The notes under the pieces were generated by a model that was given only the letters and a program-made list of their open reading frames with translations, made no database searches and was not told where the DNA came from. The position numbers and the translations under genes are program-made. This document shows positions 27,429 through 37,089 of a stretch of DNA of 64,000 bases, one piece after another. Each line of letters opens with the position of its first letter. Position 1 is the stretch's first letter. This DNA comes from an uncultured Cytophagales bacterium (GTDB taxonomy: Bacteria; Bacteroidota; Bacteroidia; Cytophagales; Cyclobacteriaceae): the NCBI GenBank assembly GCA_913057175.1, contig CAJXNP010000015.1:124001-188000 (forward strand), written 5' to 3'.

Positions 27429-27857
27429 TTATTTCATTCCGTCAAAAGTTATTGGTATAATCATCCTGGTTCGGACAGTGATCCCCATCTGTTTGCCAGG
27501 CTTCCAATTTGGCATCAAACTTATGATTCGTTTTGCTTCTTTATCACAAGTTGCATGCAGGCCTCTCATTATTTCAATGTTTGAAATGCTCCCATCAATT
27601 TCAACAACAAATGCAACATAAACCTTACCTACGATTGTCTCATTTCCCACTTGCCATTTATTATTTTGATCTATAAAATTTCGCAAAGAGTCCTTTCCTC
27701 CAGGAAATTCAGGCCAAATTTCTATTGGATCAATAAATTCAACATCACCAACTTGTATAGGCTCAATTGAATCAATCGTAATTTCCAAACTATCGGATTG
27801 AGCATGTAGGTGAAAAATTGATGTAAAAAATATGAATATAGTCAAAAGACGTTCCAT
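27429..27857 (-). CDS. TonB C-terminal domain protein
   Basis: A 142-residue exported protein. After the signal peptide (ending HLHAQ), EFPGGKDSLRNFI opens a TonB C-terminal-like domain, continued by GKVYVAFVVEIDGSISNIEI and NWKPGKQMG. There is no membrane anchor and no proline-rich stretch, so it is not a full TonB; such small proteins are common in Bacteroidota and may be periplasmic adaptors. The start at 27857 gives the signal peptide; the frame is open for 10 more codons. Confidence 0.75.
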   Translation of the reverse strand: MERLLTIFIFFTSIFHLHAQSDSLEITIDSIEPIQVGDVEFIDPIEIWPEFPGGKDSLRNFIDQNNKWQVGNETIVGKVYVAFVVEIDGSISNIEIMRGLHATCDKEAKRIISLMPNWKPGKQMGITVRTRMIIPITFDGMK

Positions 27858-28040
27858 AATATGAGAAAAAACCAACACGAATTCCAATTTAGGATAATTA
27901 ATACTAATCAGAAAATGGTGTTTCCCTGATTGAATTTTTGGGGATAAATCCCAAAATCAATGATTGAAACAGACAGTTTGAAAATTCCAATTTGAAACCT
28001 GGAATTTATTTGTCATTTGATTTTTGGGTTTTGATATTTA

Positions 28041-28970
28041 TCAAAAACTATCCACTTCCAGATATGCCTGAATCAACCTCTCCTCACCTTTTTTACCATC
28101 GATGGAATTACCATGCTCCATGCCCATAATGAAATCCGTGCTTTTCGAATGAATGTGTTTGAAGACATTCAGGTAGTTGATCTCACCGGTCGTAGGCTCT
28201 TTCCTTCCGGGATTGTCACCGATCTGGAAATAACCGATCTCCGTCCAGCTTGCATCGATGTTCGGGATTAGGTTTCCTTCAGTGATCTGCTGGTGATAGA
28301 TATCAAACAGGATCTTACAGCTCGGACTGTCAACCGCCCGGCAAATCTCATACCCCTGTGCTGCTTTGGTCAAAAACAAGCCCGGGTGGTTCATGAAATT
28401 CAAAGGTTCCAGTACCATCACCAACCCATGAGGCTCCAAAATGTCGCATGCTCTTCTTAGTGACTCAACAACATTTGCCGTTTGATATCCCATGTCTTTT
28501 CGCAAGTCCACGTGTCCCGGAACAACGGTCATCCATTTGGCATTGACCCGCTTAGCCACTTCCACTGAACCTTCGATATCCTTCAAAAACTCTTCCCTTT
28601 TATCTTTGTCGCCACTTGCCAGGTTGGGTTCCTGCCAGTGAATATTATGGGCAACGAATACGCCCATTTCCATTCCCGTGCCGGCCATCTGGCTCGCCAT
28701 CTTTTCCTGCAGGCTTTTGTCCCTCCCCTTCATTCCATTGTCTTCAAATGCCTTGAAACCCACATCTGCCATAAACTTTAGCTGATCGATGGGATCATCG
28801 CCCGCGCTGTGCTTGAACATTCCCAGGTGGGGAGCATATTTTAATTTAAACTGGTTCTCAGCCAAAAATGAAGGTTTATTCAATGATTGGTTTGCTAAAA
28901 GTGTAGAACCGGAAACGGTCAATGCGCCTCCTGTAGCGAGGCTTTTTTGTATAAAGTTTCTTCTTTTCAT
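28041..28970 (-). CDS. Tat-exported TIM-barrel isomerase, hydroxypyruvate isomerase-like
   Basis: A 309-residue protein. The Tat signal is KRRNFIQKSLATGGALTVSG. The mature part is an AP-endonuclease-family 2 TIM barrel: the glutamate of VLEPLNF, the Asp/His of ILFDIYHQQ and GYFQIGDNPGR line up with metal and substrate positions of sugar phosphate isomerases and Hyi. The genes upstream encode a Tat-exported Gfo/Idh/MocA oxidoreductase and a SUMF1-like protein, so these probably act together on a periplasmic sugar. Substrate unknown. Confidence 0.8.
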   Translation of the reverse strand: MKRRNFIQKSLATGGALTVSGSTLLANQSLNKPSFLAENQFKLKYAPHLGMFKHSAGDDPIDQLKFMADVGFKAFEDNGMKGRDKSLQEKMASQMAGTGMEMGVFVAHNIHWQEPNLASGDKDKREEFLKDIEGSVEVAKRVNAKWMTVVPGHVDLRKDMGYQTANVVESLRRACDILEPHGLVMVLEPLNFMNHPGLFLTKAAQGYEICRAVDSPSCKILFDIYHQQITEGNLIPNIDASWTEIGYFQIGDNPGRKEPTTGEINYLNVFKHIHSKSTDFIMGMEHGNSIDGKKGEERLIQAYLEVDSF

Positions 28971-29014
28971 GATTAAAATAATAATATTTAACCAGCTAAG
29001 CCTAAAAAGTTATA

Positions 29015-29051
29015 AGTCATCCTGATCCGCCAACCGGCGGACAGGATGACT
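29015..29051. repeat. Strong hairpin between two minus-strand genes
   Basis: AGTCATCCTG-A-TCCGCC pairs with GGCGGA-CAGGATGACT around a 4-base loop, a 16-pair stem with one bulged base. On the minus strand it is followed by a moderately T-rich stretch, so it may reduce read-through from the oxidoreductase gene into the isomerase gene. It could also be an extragenic REP-like repeat. Confidence 0.65.
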
Positions 29052-29099
29052 GGTAGAGTGTCTTAGGCCTTCTGAATTTAAATAAATGTGATAAAAAAA

Positions 29100-30467
29100 T
29101 TAAATCACCTTCGTTTGGCCCGGCACAGCCACAGGATAATAACCATCGCTGTTCGGTGAAACAATTGGCGAATGGTTCCAATCCATTTTAGCTGGCATCA
29201 ACTGGATGGTGGAGTTGAGCGCATCCTCCCAGGTGATCATCTGCCCGGAATAGGTAGCATACCTTCCCAGGATAGCCGTCAGGGTAGCTTTCGCGCCATT
29301 CTCCAGATCATTGATCTGCCCACCATTTCGGATTGAGGCAAACAGCTCATCATGCTCAACCTGGTATGGATTCGGATCTTCCAGACCACGATGCAGATAC
29401 ATGCTTTTCCCATTCAGGTCAGTCATGCTTCCACTTCCATCGCCACCTAACTTTGCCCTTCCTTTGGTCCCGACAATTGTTTCTGAAACATTGCTTAAGC
29501 ATCCTTGAATATGACGACATTGGCTGTTCATGATCGAGCCATCTTCAAAGTGGAATTCCACGAAATGGTGATCGAATATTTCTCCGTGATCTTTATCCGT
29601 TCTCACCTCACGCCCTCCCATTCCCTGGGCTTTAACAGGATAGGCATTCTTCGCCCAGTTGAATACATCAATATTGTGAATGTGTTGTTCGACAATATGG
29701 TCTCCACATAGCCAGTTGAAATAATACCAGTTGCGCATCTGATATTCCATCTCTGTCAGGTTGGGATACTTTTGCAATAATTCTTCCCTCTTATGAACCC
29801 ATACGCCTCCACTGTTCCAGTAAACCTGTCCCGAGGTCACGTCACCCAATTCACCATTATGGATCTTCTCCATGATAATACGGTAATTGGTCTGATAGTG
29901 ACGTTGTAAGCCAACTACCACATTCAGCTTTTTCTCCTCGACTATAGGTAACAATTCCATCACTTTGCGAATACCTGCGCCGTCAGTCGCCAAAGGTTTT
30001 TCACAAAAGATGTGCTTACCCTGATTAACCGCTTCTTCCAAATGATAAGGTCTGAATCCCGGAGGAGTGGCAAGAATCACCACATCAGCTTCTTTAATGG
30101 CATTTCGATACGCGTCAAAGCCAGTAAATTTTCTATCCGGCTTTACTTTGATATTGGCCTTTCTGTCTTCTGCCAATTCTTCTGTTTCCTGCAAATGAAG
30201 TAAACATTGGTCAATACGATCCATAAAAGCATCCGCCAGGGCGACAAGCTCCACATCAGGATCAGCTGTGAGTGCCTGAACAGCAGCACCGGTTCCCCGT
30301 CCACCGCAGCCAACTACCGCCAGTTTCAATTTTTTTGCTTTTGGATTGACATAAGCGCTCGAAGCCAGGGACAATCCACCCGTCATAGCGAATCCCGTTG
30401 CCAGTGCAGTACTTTTAACAAATTTCCTGCGATTTATATTCAGGTCTTTTTTTGAAGGTGTGTTCAT
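29100..30467 (-). CDS. Tat-exported Gfo/Idh/MocA family oxidoreductase
   Basis: A 455-residue protein. The Tat signal NRRKFVKSTALATGFAMTGG is followed by a Rossmann domain with AVVGCGGRGTG near residue 51 and the family's EKP motif in IFCEKPLATD near 158. The C-terminal alpha/beta domain (GDHIVEQHIHNIDVFNWAK) carries conserved histidines. Such Tat-exported members act on sugars with tightly bound NAD(P), as in some glycosidase mechanisms. It is 30 bases after the SUMF1-like gene. Confidence 0.85.
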   Translation of the reverse strand: MNTPSKKDLNINRRKFVKSTALATGFAMTGGLSLASSAYVNPKAKKLKLAVVGCGGRGTGAAVQALTADPDVELVALADAFMDRIDQCLLHLQETEELAEDRKANIKVKPDRKFTGFDAYRNAIKEADVVILATPPGFRPYHLEEAVNQGKHIFCEKPLATDGAGIRKVMELLPIVEEKKLNVVVGLQRHYQTNYRIIMEKIHNGELGDVTSGQVYWNSGGVWVHKREELLQKYPNLTEMEYQMRNWYYFNWLCGDHIVEQHIHNIDVFNWAKNAYPVKAQGMGGREVRTDKDHGEIFDHHFVEFHFEDGSIMNSQCRHIQGCLSNVSETIVGTKGRAKLGGDGSGSMTDLNGKSMYLHRGLEDPNPYQVEHDELFASIRNGGQINDLENGAKATLTAILGRYATYSGQMITWEDALNSTIQLMPAKMDWNHSPIVSPNSDGYYPVAVPGQTKVI

Positions 30468-30497
30468 AACAATTCGTTTTATATTAAATTATTTTAT

Positions 30498-31490
30498 TTA
30501 TTCGTCTAAAACAGTACTAAAAAAATCCATTACTTCCTCATGTGTCATTTCTTTTGCAGGCCGGACTAAACGCATGCCCAGAAAAGGTGCATCCGTATTC
30601 CACCAGAAACTTTTTGGAATCTGCGGGTCTCGCTTTTGCCAGGCCCTTTTGGATTCCAAACGATTAGCACTCCGAAGATCTTTGGCTTCATCGTACCAGG
30701 ACCCACCTCTGACCGTCCTGGGATGCAGATCTGTTGGCTTTCGCCATGGGTTTTCCGATCCGTCGCTGGTCTCAGCATAAAAGTCCTCCTGGTATTGGTC
30801 CAGTGTCCACTCCGCTACATTTCCATGCATGTCATACAATCCCCAGTGATTGGGCTTCTTTAAACCTACTTCATGGTATTTATTTTCAGAATTCTCCCAA
30901 TACCAGGCATATTCACCTAATTCTCCAGGATCATCACCGAAGTGGTAAACTGTTGTGGTTCCTGCTCGGCATGCATATTCCCACTCTGCTTCGGTGGGTA
31001 AGCGATAAAAATTGCCCGTCAAAAGATAGAGCCATTTGCAAAATGTAAGGGCCGAATACTGAGTCATACTCACCGCCGGAAATCCTTCCTTGCCCATGCC
31101 AAAACTAGGATCAAGATATGGGGTGCTTGGACGTGTCATAGCATCTACCTGCTCCAGACCGTTTTCAATTGAGTAGCTAAGCTCACGACTTTTTTCTTTA
31201 TCAATGAACAAATCGAAAAGTGCCCATGTAGCTTCCTTTTCCATCATCCACATTGACTCAATTTTGACTTGCTTTTGAGGGCCCTCATCCGGATCACGGT
31301 TTTCTTCTTCTTCAGGACTTCCCATCAGAAAGCTACCACCTTCTATGGGTATCATTTTAAAGGCTACATTTGTCCCTGCAATTGATTCTTCATAAGGTTC
31401 AAACTTCTTGAGTTCAGTTATATCTGAAAGTGAGGAAAATCCAAGAAAAACAATGAAAATAAGAGAGATTCTAAAAAACGTAACCAGCAT
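30498..31490 (-). CDS. SUMF1/FGE-fold protein without the catalytic cysteines
   Basis: A 330-residue exported protein of the formylglycine-generating-enzyme fold: GGSFLMGSPEEEENRDPDEGP near residue 52, RLPTEAEWEYACRAGTT near 168, and DMHGNVAEWT near 220. In real FGE the C-terminal core has two catalytic cysteines after GGS; here the region reads GGSWYDEAKDLRSANRLES with no cysteine. It is therefore unlikely to be the sulfatase-maturing enzyme and is more likely a structural or regulatory SUMF1 paralogue. First gene of the group with the two Tat-exported proteins. Confidence 0.82.
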   Translation of the reverse strand: MLVTFFRISLIFIVFLGFSSLSDITELKKFEPYEESIAGTNVAFKMIPIEGGSFLMGSPEEEENRDPDEGPQKQVKIESMWMMEKEATWALFDLFIDKEKSRELSYSIENGLEQVDAMTRPSTPYLDPSFGMGKEGFPAVSMTQYSALTFCKWLYLLTGNFYRLPTEAEWEYACRAGTTTVYHFGDDPGELGEYAWYWENSENKYHEVGLKKPNHWGLYDMHGNVAEWTLDQYQEDFYAETSDGSENPWRKPTDLHPRTVRGGSWYDEAKDLRSANRLESKRAWQKRDPQIPKSFWWNTDAPFLGMRLVRPAKEMTHEEVMDFFSTVLDE

Positions 31491-31927
31491 TTTTTTAATG
31501 AAATAGTTGAGTATGACGATTCAATTTTAATATATATATTATCTGCAAAAACTGGTATCATTTTTTCACTTATTGTTAACCGTCATTTATACTGTTATTT
31601 ATAATTGCATCAATAAAAGCCACTATTAAAAGTATTTTTGATCTAAACGTGCGGATTTGTTACCATTTTTTCAAATAATGGCGATTTTTCTTTCAAAGAA
31701 AATTCCACATCCCGGAGAGATCGATTTAGATAAAACAGGGGATCGACCGGATAAGCAAAGTCAATTCCTCTTTAAACATTTTAAAAAAGCAACAAACTCT
31801 TTTTTGAAAGAAGTATTTACCGCAAAACCTTACTTCCTCCCTTCCTCAAACAAACTAATGGTAATGCTATCATGTAGCATTTTAATTTTGTAATTCATTA
31901 AAATAACCAAATTCATAATAAACAATC
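31491..31927. other. Gene-free gap
   Basis: An AT-rich stretch with no recognised motif. A 78-residue frame at 31657-31893 starts with TTG and has no family resemblance or convincing signal peptide, so I do not call it. The promoters of both flanking divergent genes are expected here, but I cannot place them. Confidence 0.4.
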
Positions 31928-32344
31928 ATGAGAAAATTGATGGAGACGGATAAGGCGGTAGTCAGGTACAATCCTCAAACGGAAGCGATTGAACTGATAT
32001 GGAAGAAGTACGCAGATGCAGCTTCTTACCAGGAACTATTCGTCAAGGGAGTAGAGTACTTAAAGGAATATCAGGCGAAAGCGTGGCTCTCGGATATTCG
32101 AAACGAAGGGGTTGTGGGACCAGAATACTCACGCTGGCTGCAAACCGAGATCATACCCAAGGCCATTTCCTATGGGTTGAAAAGAATTGCAGTCATCATG
32201 GATGCTGATGTTTTTAAAAAGTTCTATGTGAGAAACATCGAAACCGGACTAAGCCAAAAGGGACAAAACATGATGCAGTATTTTGACTCGATGGACGAAG
32301 CCAATGCCTGGCTGAGAATGTCAGCAGCATCCACAGCAGCTTAG
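31928..32344 (+). CDS. STAS-like small protein, unknown role
   Basis: A 138-residue cytoplasmic protein of mixed alpha/beta pattern: VVRYNPQTEAIELIWKKYA, AWLSDIRNEGVVGPEYSRWLQ, RIAVIMDADVFKKFY and MQYFDSMDEANAWLR. This strand-helix order, including the final 'EANAWL' helix, resembles STAS/SpoIIAA-like Bacteroidota proteins. No phosphorylatable serine can be identified with confidence. It is a single gene followed by a strong terminator. Confidence 0.6.
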   Translation: MRKLMETDKAVVRYNPQTEAIELIWKKYADAASYQELFVKGVEYLKEYQAKAWLSDIRNEGVVGPEYSRWLQTEIIPKAISYGLKRIAVIMDADVFKKFYVRNIETGLSQKGQNMMQYFDSMDEANAWLRMSAASTAA

Positions 32345-32408
32345 ATTATATATTCACAAAACAACCATAACGTAAATTTCTGGTCAAAATTTGCGAAACA
32401 AATTTAAA

Positions 32409-32460
32409 CCCGATAAGAACACTTTTGTTTTTGAATAAAGGCCTTATCGGGTCTTTTTTT
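32409..32460 (+). terminator. Rho-independent terminator after the STAS-like gene
   Basis: CCCGATAAG (32409-32417) pairs with CTTATCGGG (32443-32451), and a run of seven T follows. The 25-base loop is long but AT-rich. It faces the plus-strand gene 65 bases upstream. Confidence 0.85.
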
Positions 32461-32596
32461 GTCTTTGGGAAACATCAATATTCCCTGCCTGCGAGCATGA
32501 AGGTCAGAGAAATCACCTTTAACTTTGAGATTGATGAAATTTTGATTTGAATTGCACAAGTATTCTCTTGGGACATAATATCGAACCCGGGCTCAC

Positions 32597-33733
32597 TTAC
32601 AGTTTTTTGATTAACACTATTGCGATTAACAGGCCAATGCTTAAAACAATGGTCAGGATAATAACCTTATAAAAGATATAGTCAATCAATTCTTTACCCA
32701 CTCCCGTAGATTGACTCATCATATCAGCGCTCATTAGTTTCATATCATTCATGGCAGCCTCACGCTCTCCGGAAGCAAATTTCTCGATGGCCTCCCTTTC
32801 TTTTTGCACGGCATCCAATAATATTTCCCTTTCACCGGCTATGGTTTCCATTACCGCTATTCGCTCGTTCCTGATCATCTGAAGAGAAACGATGCGCTGA
32901 TAATTCACATTTGCCAAAATGCTATCCCGATTAAAATCAATGATATCTTCGGTTTTCCCCAGGACATGGGCAGATTGCTTTAATAAACCTCTCATCTCGT
33001 GTATCACCTCATCCAGGCTATCGACTGATGGCAGATCAGGAAGTGAGCTTTCAATTTGCCATTTGGTTTGTTTGGGCATCATTTCCATGTAAAATTCCAT
33101 ACGATTCGTCATATCCCGCACCATGTTGTTCATTGAGGAGACGCCTCCCATTAAGCCCTTGTTATCATCACTTGCCCACTTTGAAAGATAAGGCACAACA
33201 GATTCCCTGTGGAGATTGTCATTGTAAATAGGGTGGTTATTTGCAAAATTAATGAGCCTGTTTTTATTTTCTTCACCAATGTATTCCCGATAATTCGAAG
33301 CAAAATCTAATTCTAACCGATCAAAAATATTTTGAAATACCTTACAATGGTTTGGATATAGTTGATCACATTTTTCATCACCAAAATAATTTAACAGTTG
33401 AAAAGTCAATGCCCAGGTATCCAGCGCAGAGACAATTGGGTCCGTATGAAAACATGCTTTTGACAGTTCATTGACAAGGTTGTATTTCAAATGGATGAGG
33501 TTTTTTCTGATGGCTGGATCACTTTCGAGTTTGATCACACTGTCAGCTTTCCATTCAATTACACCTGTATACCAAACCAGGTCACTGTAAGCATTCATAG
33601 CCAGGTAATAATTATCCAGGGCTACTTTTTTACGCTTTTTGGAAAAGATATTTATGTCATTCTCCATTTGAGCGAAGGAGTGCTCAAAGCTCAAAAAGAA
33701 AACAGTAAGGAAAATAAAAATTGGATATTTCAT
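32597..33733 (-). CDS. Exported coiled-coil protein with C-terminal membrane anchor
   Basis: A 378-residue protein. A signal peptide (about 1-21) is followed by an all-helical body. Near residues 280-330 a heptad-like Glu/Lys-rich run (AVQKEREAIEKFASGEREAAM) suggests a coiled coil. It ends in a strong helix (VIILTIVLSIGLLIAIVLI) and KKL, so it is anchored in the inner membrane with its body in the periplasm. No family is recognised. It is transcribed alone. Confidence 0.6.
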   Translation of the reverse strand: MKYPIFIFLTVFFLSFEHSFAQMENDINIFSKKRKKVALDNYYLAMNAYSDLVWYTGVIEWKADSVIKLESDPAIRKNLIHLKYNLVNELSKACFHTDPIVSALDTWALTFQLLNYFGDEKCDQLYPNHCKVFQNIFDRLELDFASNYREYIGEENKNRLINFANNHPIYNDNLHRESVVPYLSKWASDDNKGLMGGVSSMNNMVRDMTNRMEFYMEMMPKQTKWQIESSLPDLPSVDSLDEVIHEMRGLLKQSAHVLGKTEDIIDFNRDSILANVNYQRIVSLQMIRNERIAVMETIAGEREILLDAVQKEREAIEKFASGEREAAMNDMKLMSADMMSQSTGVGKELIDYIFYKVIILTIVLSIGLLIAIVLIKKL

Positions 33734-33900
33734 GATGCCATTAATAATTTGGATGTGTTTTTTGAAGATAGTGAATTCAAAAAATAATCAGGCATTCATC
33801 AAGATTTTAAAAATAGAATCAATTGCATTTAACCTGTGAAAATGAAATTCATCAATGGCAAAGCTTACCGTCCCAACCTGGATTTCATTAATTACAAAGA

Positions 33901-36195
33901 TTATCTAATCATGAATTTCTTCGTCAGGATTTGCGAGTCAGATTCAATCCGAATAATGTAAGAGCCAGCAGGCAGGTCTTTGACATCCAATGTTGTATCT
34001 CCATTCAGCTTTTTGGTCATCATCACCTTCCCTGTTATGTTCAGTATCCTTGCTTTATATTTCAAATTTCTGCCAGGGTGAATAAACAATACTTTTGTAG
34101 CAGGATTTGGATAAATGGAAAAACCCTCCCAGAATTTCTCATCATTTAGTCCGGTAATCGTCCCTTCGCATTCTTCCGGGTCGGTTATCGGCTCATTACC
34201 CGTGTTTCCTCCGGCGCATTGGCCACATGCATCGATGAATGCTGCGCCATCTTTATCTCCATGACAATCGTAGCTGGCATCGACAAATTTTGACAACAGC
34301 CTGATGTAGCTCACCTGGTATCCACAACTGTTTTCGGTGACAGACCAGGAGTTTAAAGGCCAACTCGTATTAAAATCCTTGTACGACTTTTGGCTAGGTT
34401 GATCAAGTGGAGGCACAAGGTCTTCAGAATTGCAAACCGCATTATTTTCAGCAGAACCACAGCCGTCCGGACAACACCCGTCCCGGTCATAAGATGGATT
34501 GGGGCCACCAGTCAGGAATCCGGGAGGTGGACCATAAGTCGACTCCCCTACCCTGTCCCATTTAGCACTACCGTCATAAAACCAGGTATGATAAAACTCA
34601 TTGACACAATTGTCGCCCCCGTATTCATACATATTGGATAAATAGGTCATGTTAAGAGGATTGACTCCATGGAGATAATGTATATAATTTTGAGCAGCAT
34701 CATGTGCATCCGTTTCAACCGAGGTATCCACATCAAAGCTGATGAGATTGAAGAACATATTTCCCTGGTGGGATTTGACAGCATTGCTTCCCCAGGTATA
34801 ATCCTGAAGGTGGGCCAGATACGGATCTTTATGCTCATAATATGCCGGAAAATTCTCACTGCCATTGATCATCGCATTTTCGTAGACAGCGAGGATATTG
34901 TCCGCAACAGAGGAAGTCGCTTCAGGTATCAATGTATAATACAAAAGCACCTCTTGGTTTGCGGCTTCAAACGGATAAGCGAAATTCCACTGGATCAAAT
35001 GAGAATCCGTGTAATTGGCATCAAAGTAGTTTTTGTACTCGCCATCCTTGGTTACATCAAAGAGAAAGCAAGCAGCTTCAAGTTTTGTCATGGACCGTTG
35101 GTAATCGTCTTCTTCCTGCTGACCGGCTCCTATTCCTTCAGAATCGTAATCAGGATCATTGTTGCGGAACAACACATCAGGATTAGCTTCCGCCCATTCC
35201 CATGCATGGATGGCTTTTGCTTCCAATTCTGTTGAATAATCGGTCATACCAAGCATTTTAAAAACTTTGGAGCTGATGGCCAATGCCGCAGCTGTATTCA
35301 GAGTCGCAGAGGTACTCGGCGGACCGTAAAGGCTTTGTCCGGTAGCACTTGATGGCGGACTGGCATGTGATTCATCCACAATGCTCAAAACACTACCATC
35401 TTCCTTTTGCAAGCGCAGCAAATGATCGACCCCCCATTTGGCCTCGTCTATCAGATCAGGAATACCATTGCCGGATTCCGGAATGTTGTAATCATCGCCC
35501 CACGCACCCGGATTTTCAAGGTAGGCTTTCATCATTTCTGTCACGTAATTCGCGGTCCAGTTCGTGTATTTGTTATAATCACCCGCATCGTACCAACCTC
35601 CGCTTACATCCATTTCAGTCGAAGCACTGTTTGGATTGCTGAACAAACGGCAGTTTTTGTCCTGGAGATTTCCAATATGGCTTGCCCCATCCGCCCATCC
35701 TGCACCAGCATACTGAGCTTCTTTTGGAAAGCCCACTCGTTGATAGAAAAAGGTCCTCACAGCATGTTTCAGAACTTCATTGTAGACATCATGTGCGATT
35801 TCAAATTCAAAAGACCTGGTATTGTTTTCCGTATCCAACACATAATATTTTCCGGGTGTAGTAACAGAAGAAAAATCAAACCACCAGGCTTTATCGCCTG
35901 ATGATGCATCGGTATTTCCAGAGTTCCAAACCATTGGACTTCCGGAAAGGACATTTTCGCTTGAAATTGCATTAACCAATGTAATATTCCCGCCAGGGGA
36001 ATAAGACTCATCACCGTCATAACCAATTTGAGGGTTACGGATTACTGCTATCTTTTGGGCATCTGGAAGATAACCAAACTGATCGACAACGATAAATGGC
36101 GAGGCTTCCTGGGCGTTACCCCGGTTGATGATCCCTGACAAAAATACCAATGCGATCATACAGCAATGAAAAAGTATTCTCCTCTCTCTAACCAT
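33901..36195 (-). CDS. GH9 cellulase with type IX secretion tail
   Basis: A 764-residue secreted glycoside hydrolase. A signal peptide and an Ig-like CelD_N domain (about 30-130) precede the GH9 catalytic domain. GGWYDAGDYNKY at 199-210 holds the catalytic Asp residues, and the general-acid glutamate lies in SVTENSCGYQ near 635. A Cys-rich repeat (DCHGDKDGAAFIDACGQCAGG) links to a C-terminal Por_Secre_tail (FSIYPNPATKVLFI ... AGSYIIRI), the signal for type IX export to the surface. Expected to cut beta-1,4-glucans. No polysaccharide-utilisation genes flank it. Confidence 0.9.
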   Translation of the reverse strand: MVRERRILFHCCMIALVFLSGIINRGNAQEASPFIVVDQFGYLPDAQKIAVIRNPQIGYDGDESYSPGGNITLVNAISSENVLSGSPMVWNSGNTDASSGDKAWWFDFSSVTTPGKYYVLDTENNTRSFEFEIAHDVYNEVLKHAVRTFFYQRVGFPKEAQYAGAGWADGASHIGNLQDKNCRLFSNPNSASTEMDVSGGWYDAGDYNKYTNWTANYVTEMMKAYLENPGAWGDDYNIPESGNGIPDLIDEAKWGVDHLLRLQKEDGSVLSIVDESHASPPSSATGQSLYGPPSTSATLNTAAALAISSKVFKMLGMTDYSTELEAKAIHAWEWAEANPDVLFRNNDPDYDSEGIGAGQQEEDDYQRSMTKLEAACFLFDVTKDGEYKNYFDANYTDSHLIQWNFAYPFEAANQEVLLYYTLIPEATSSVADNILAVYENAMINGSENFPAYYEHKDPYLAHLQDYTWGSNAVKSHQGNMFFNLISFDVDTSVETDAHDAAQNYIHYLHGVNPLNMTYLSNMYEYGGDNCVNEFYHTWFYDGSAKWDRVGESTYGPPPGFLTGGPNPSYDRDGCCPDGCGSAENNAVCNSEDLVPPLDQPSQKSYKDFNTSWPLNSWSVTENSCGYQVSYIRLLSKFVDASYDCHGDKDGAAFIDACGQCAGGNTGNEPITDPEECEGTITGLNDEKFWEGFSIYPNPATKVLFIHPGRNLKYKARILNITGKVMMTKKLNGDTTLDVKDLPAGSYIIRIESDSQILTKKFMIR

Positions 36196-36393
36196 AGTTA
36201 TAAAAATTTAAAGTGGTCTTCTACTTTGCTTCAGCCAATATAATGATTTCAATATAAACCCCATCTCTATTTTTAATTGATAAAATCTACGGTTGGCCGG
36301 TAATAATTATTCTTCACTTTCCATTAAGTCCAGAACGTATCTGAATTTGCTAATACAAATGATACTTATCAAACAAAACCAAATCGGTAAACC

Positions 36394-36879
36394 ATGAGAC
36401 AAATCCGACGATGGAAGACCACTATTCTGATCATTACAAATCTTTTGCTGATTACAAAATATGTTCGGTCAACCTGCCAGGAAAATGACACCATCAATGC
36501 TTCATGGGAAGTTTTGAAACACCATAAACCTTATACCGGGCGTCTCCAAAATATAAATGATATCATTTATGACAATCACCAAAACGGTTCCCCGGAGGCG
36601 CCCATTTTTTTCACAACACAACTATTAAACTCCGGAGAAATTGATGTGCCTGACCCAATAGAATTTAGTGACCTGAATTCCTATATTAAGGAGCGAAATG
36701 AATCATCGACCAAATCGCTCTTCAGAAATAAGATTATCGTCGACATGGCCATTCGAACGGGAACGACAAGAAAAATTAATCGATTTGAGATTAAGGGAAA
36801 CCTGCATTTCATCCCCAGGGAATCCTATAAAAGATTTTGTCCGAACCGGGTGGATATTTGTTTCAGAATATTTATTTGA
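36394..36879 (+). CDS. Hypothetical exported protein, reading frame uncertain
   Basis: A 161-residue frame beginning with a basic stretch and a hydrophobic helix (TTILIITNLLLITKYV), possibly a signal peptide. No domain is recognised. A second plus frame at 36698-36916 overlaps its 3' half and ends in FKSYEFELNKF, which looks at least as protein-like, so a frameshift or decayed gene is possible. Confidence 0.35.
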   Translation: MRQIRRWKTTILIITNLLLITKYVRSTCQENDTINASWEVLKHHKPYTGRLQNINDIIYDNHQNGSPEAPIFFTTQLLNSGEIDVPDPIEFSDLNSYIKERNESSTKSLFRNKIIVDMAIRTGTTRKINRFEIKGNLHFIPRESYKRFCPNRVDICFRIFI

Positions 36880-37089
36880 ATTTAAGTCCTATGAATTTGA
36901 ATTAAATAAATTTTGACTTGAATTATGAGGTAATTAAATAACACATCTCTGTGAATTTCCCTGCGGTAAAGCTTCTCAAATAGGAACCAGGCAATGATTC
37001 ACCCTGTCCAATTGAATTTTACCTTTTGATTTTGAAAGTGATTTATTCTAATTTAGAAAGAAAATCCCCGGTCAATTATTTCTCCAATT

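Noticed and set aside
30498-31490. Assignment as sulfatase-maturing FGE
   Set aside because: The two catalytic cysteines required for formylglycine formation are not present.
31657-31893. 78-residue plus frame in the gap before the STAS-like gene
   Set aside because: TTG start, no signal peptide, no recognisable fold or neighbour support; its composition is that of an AT-rich gap.
34669-35235. 188-residue plus frame opposite the GH9 cellulase
   Set aside because: It is the antisense shadow of a well-supported gene with the GH9 active-site motifs; its sequence has no protein features.
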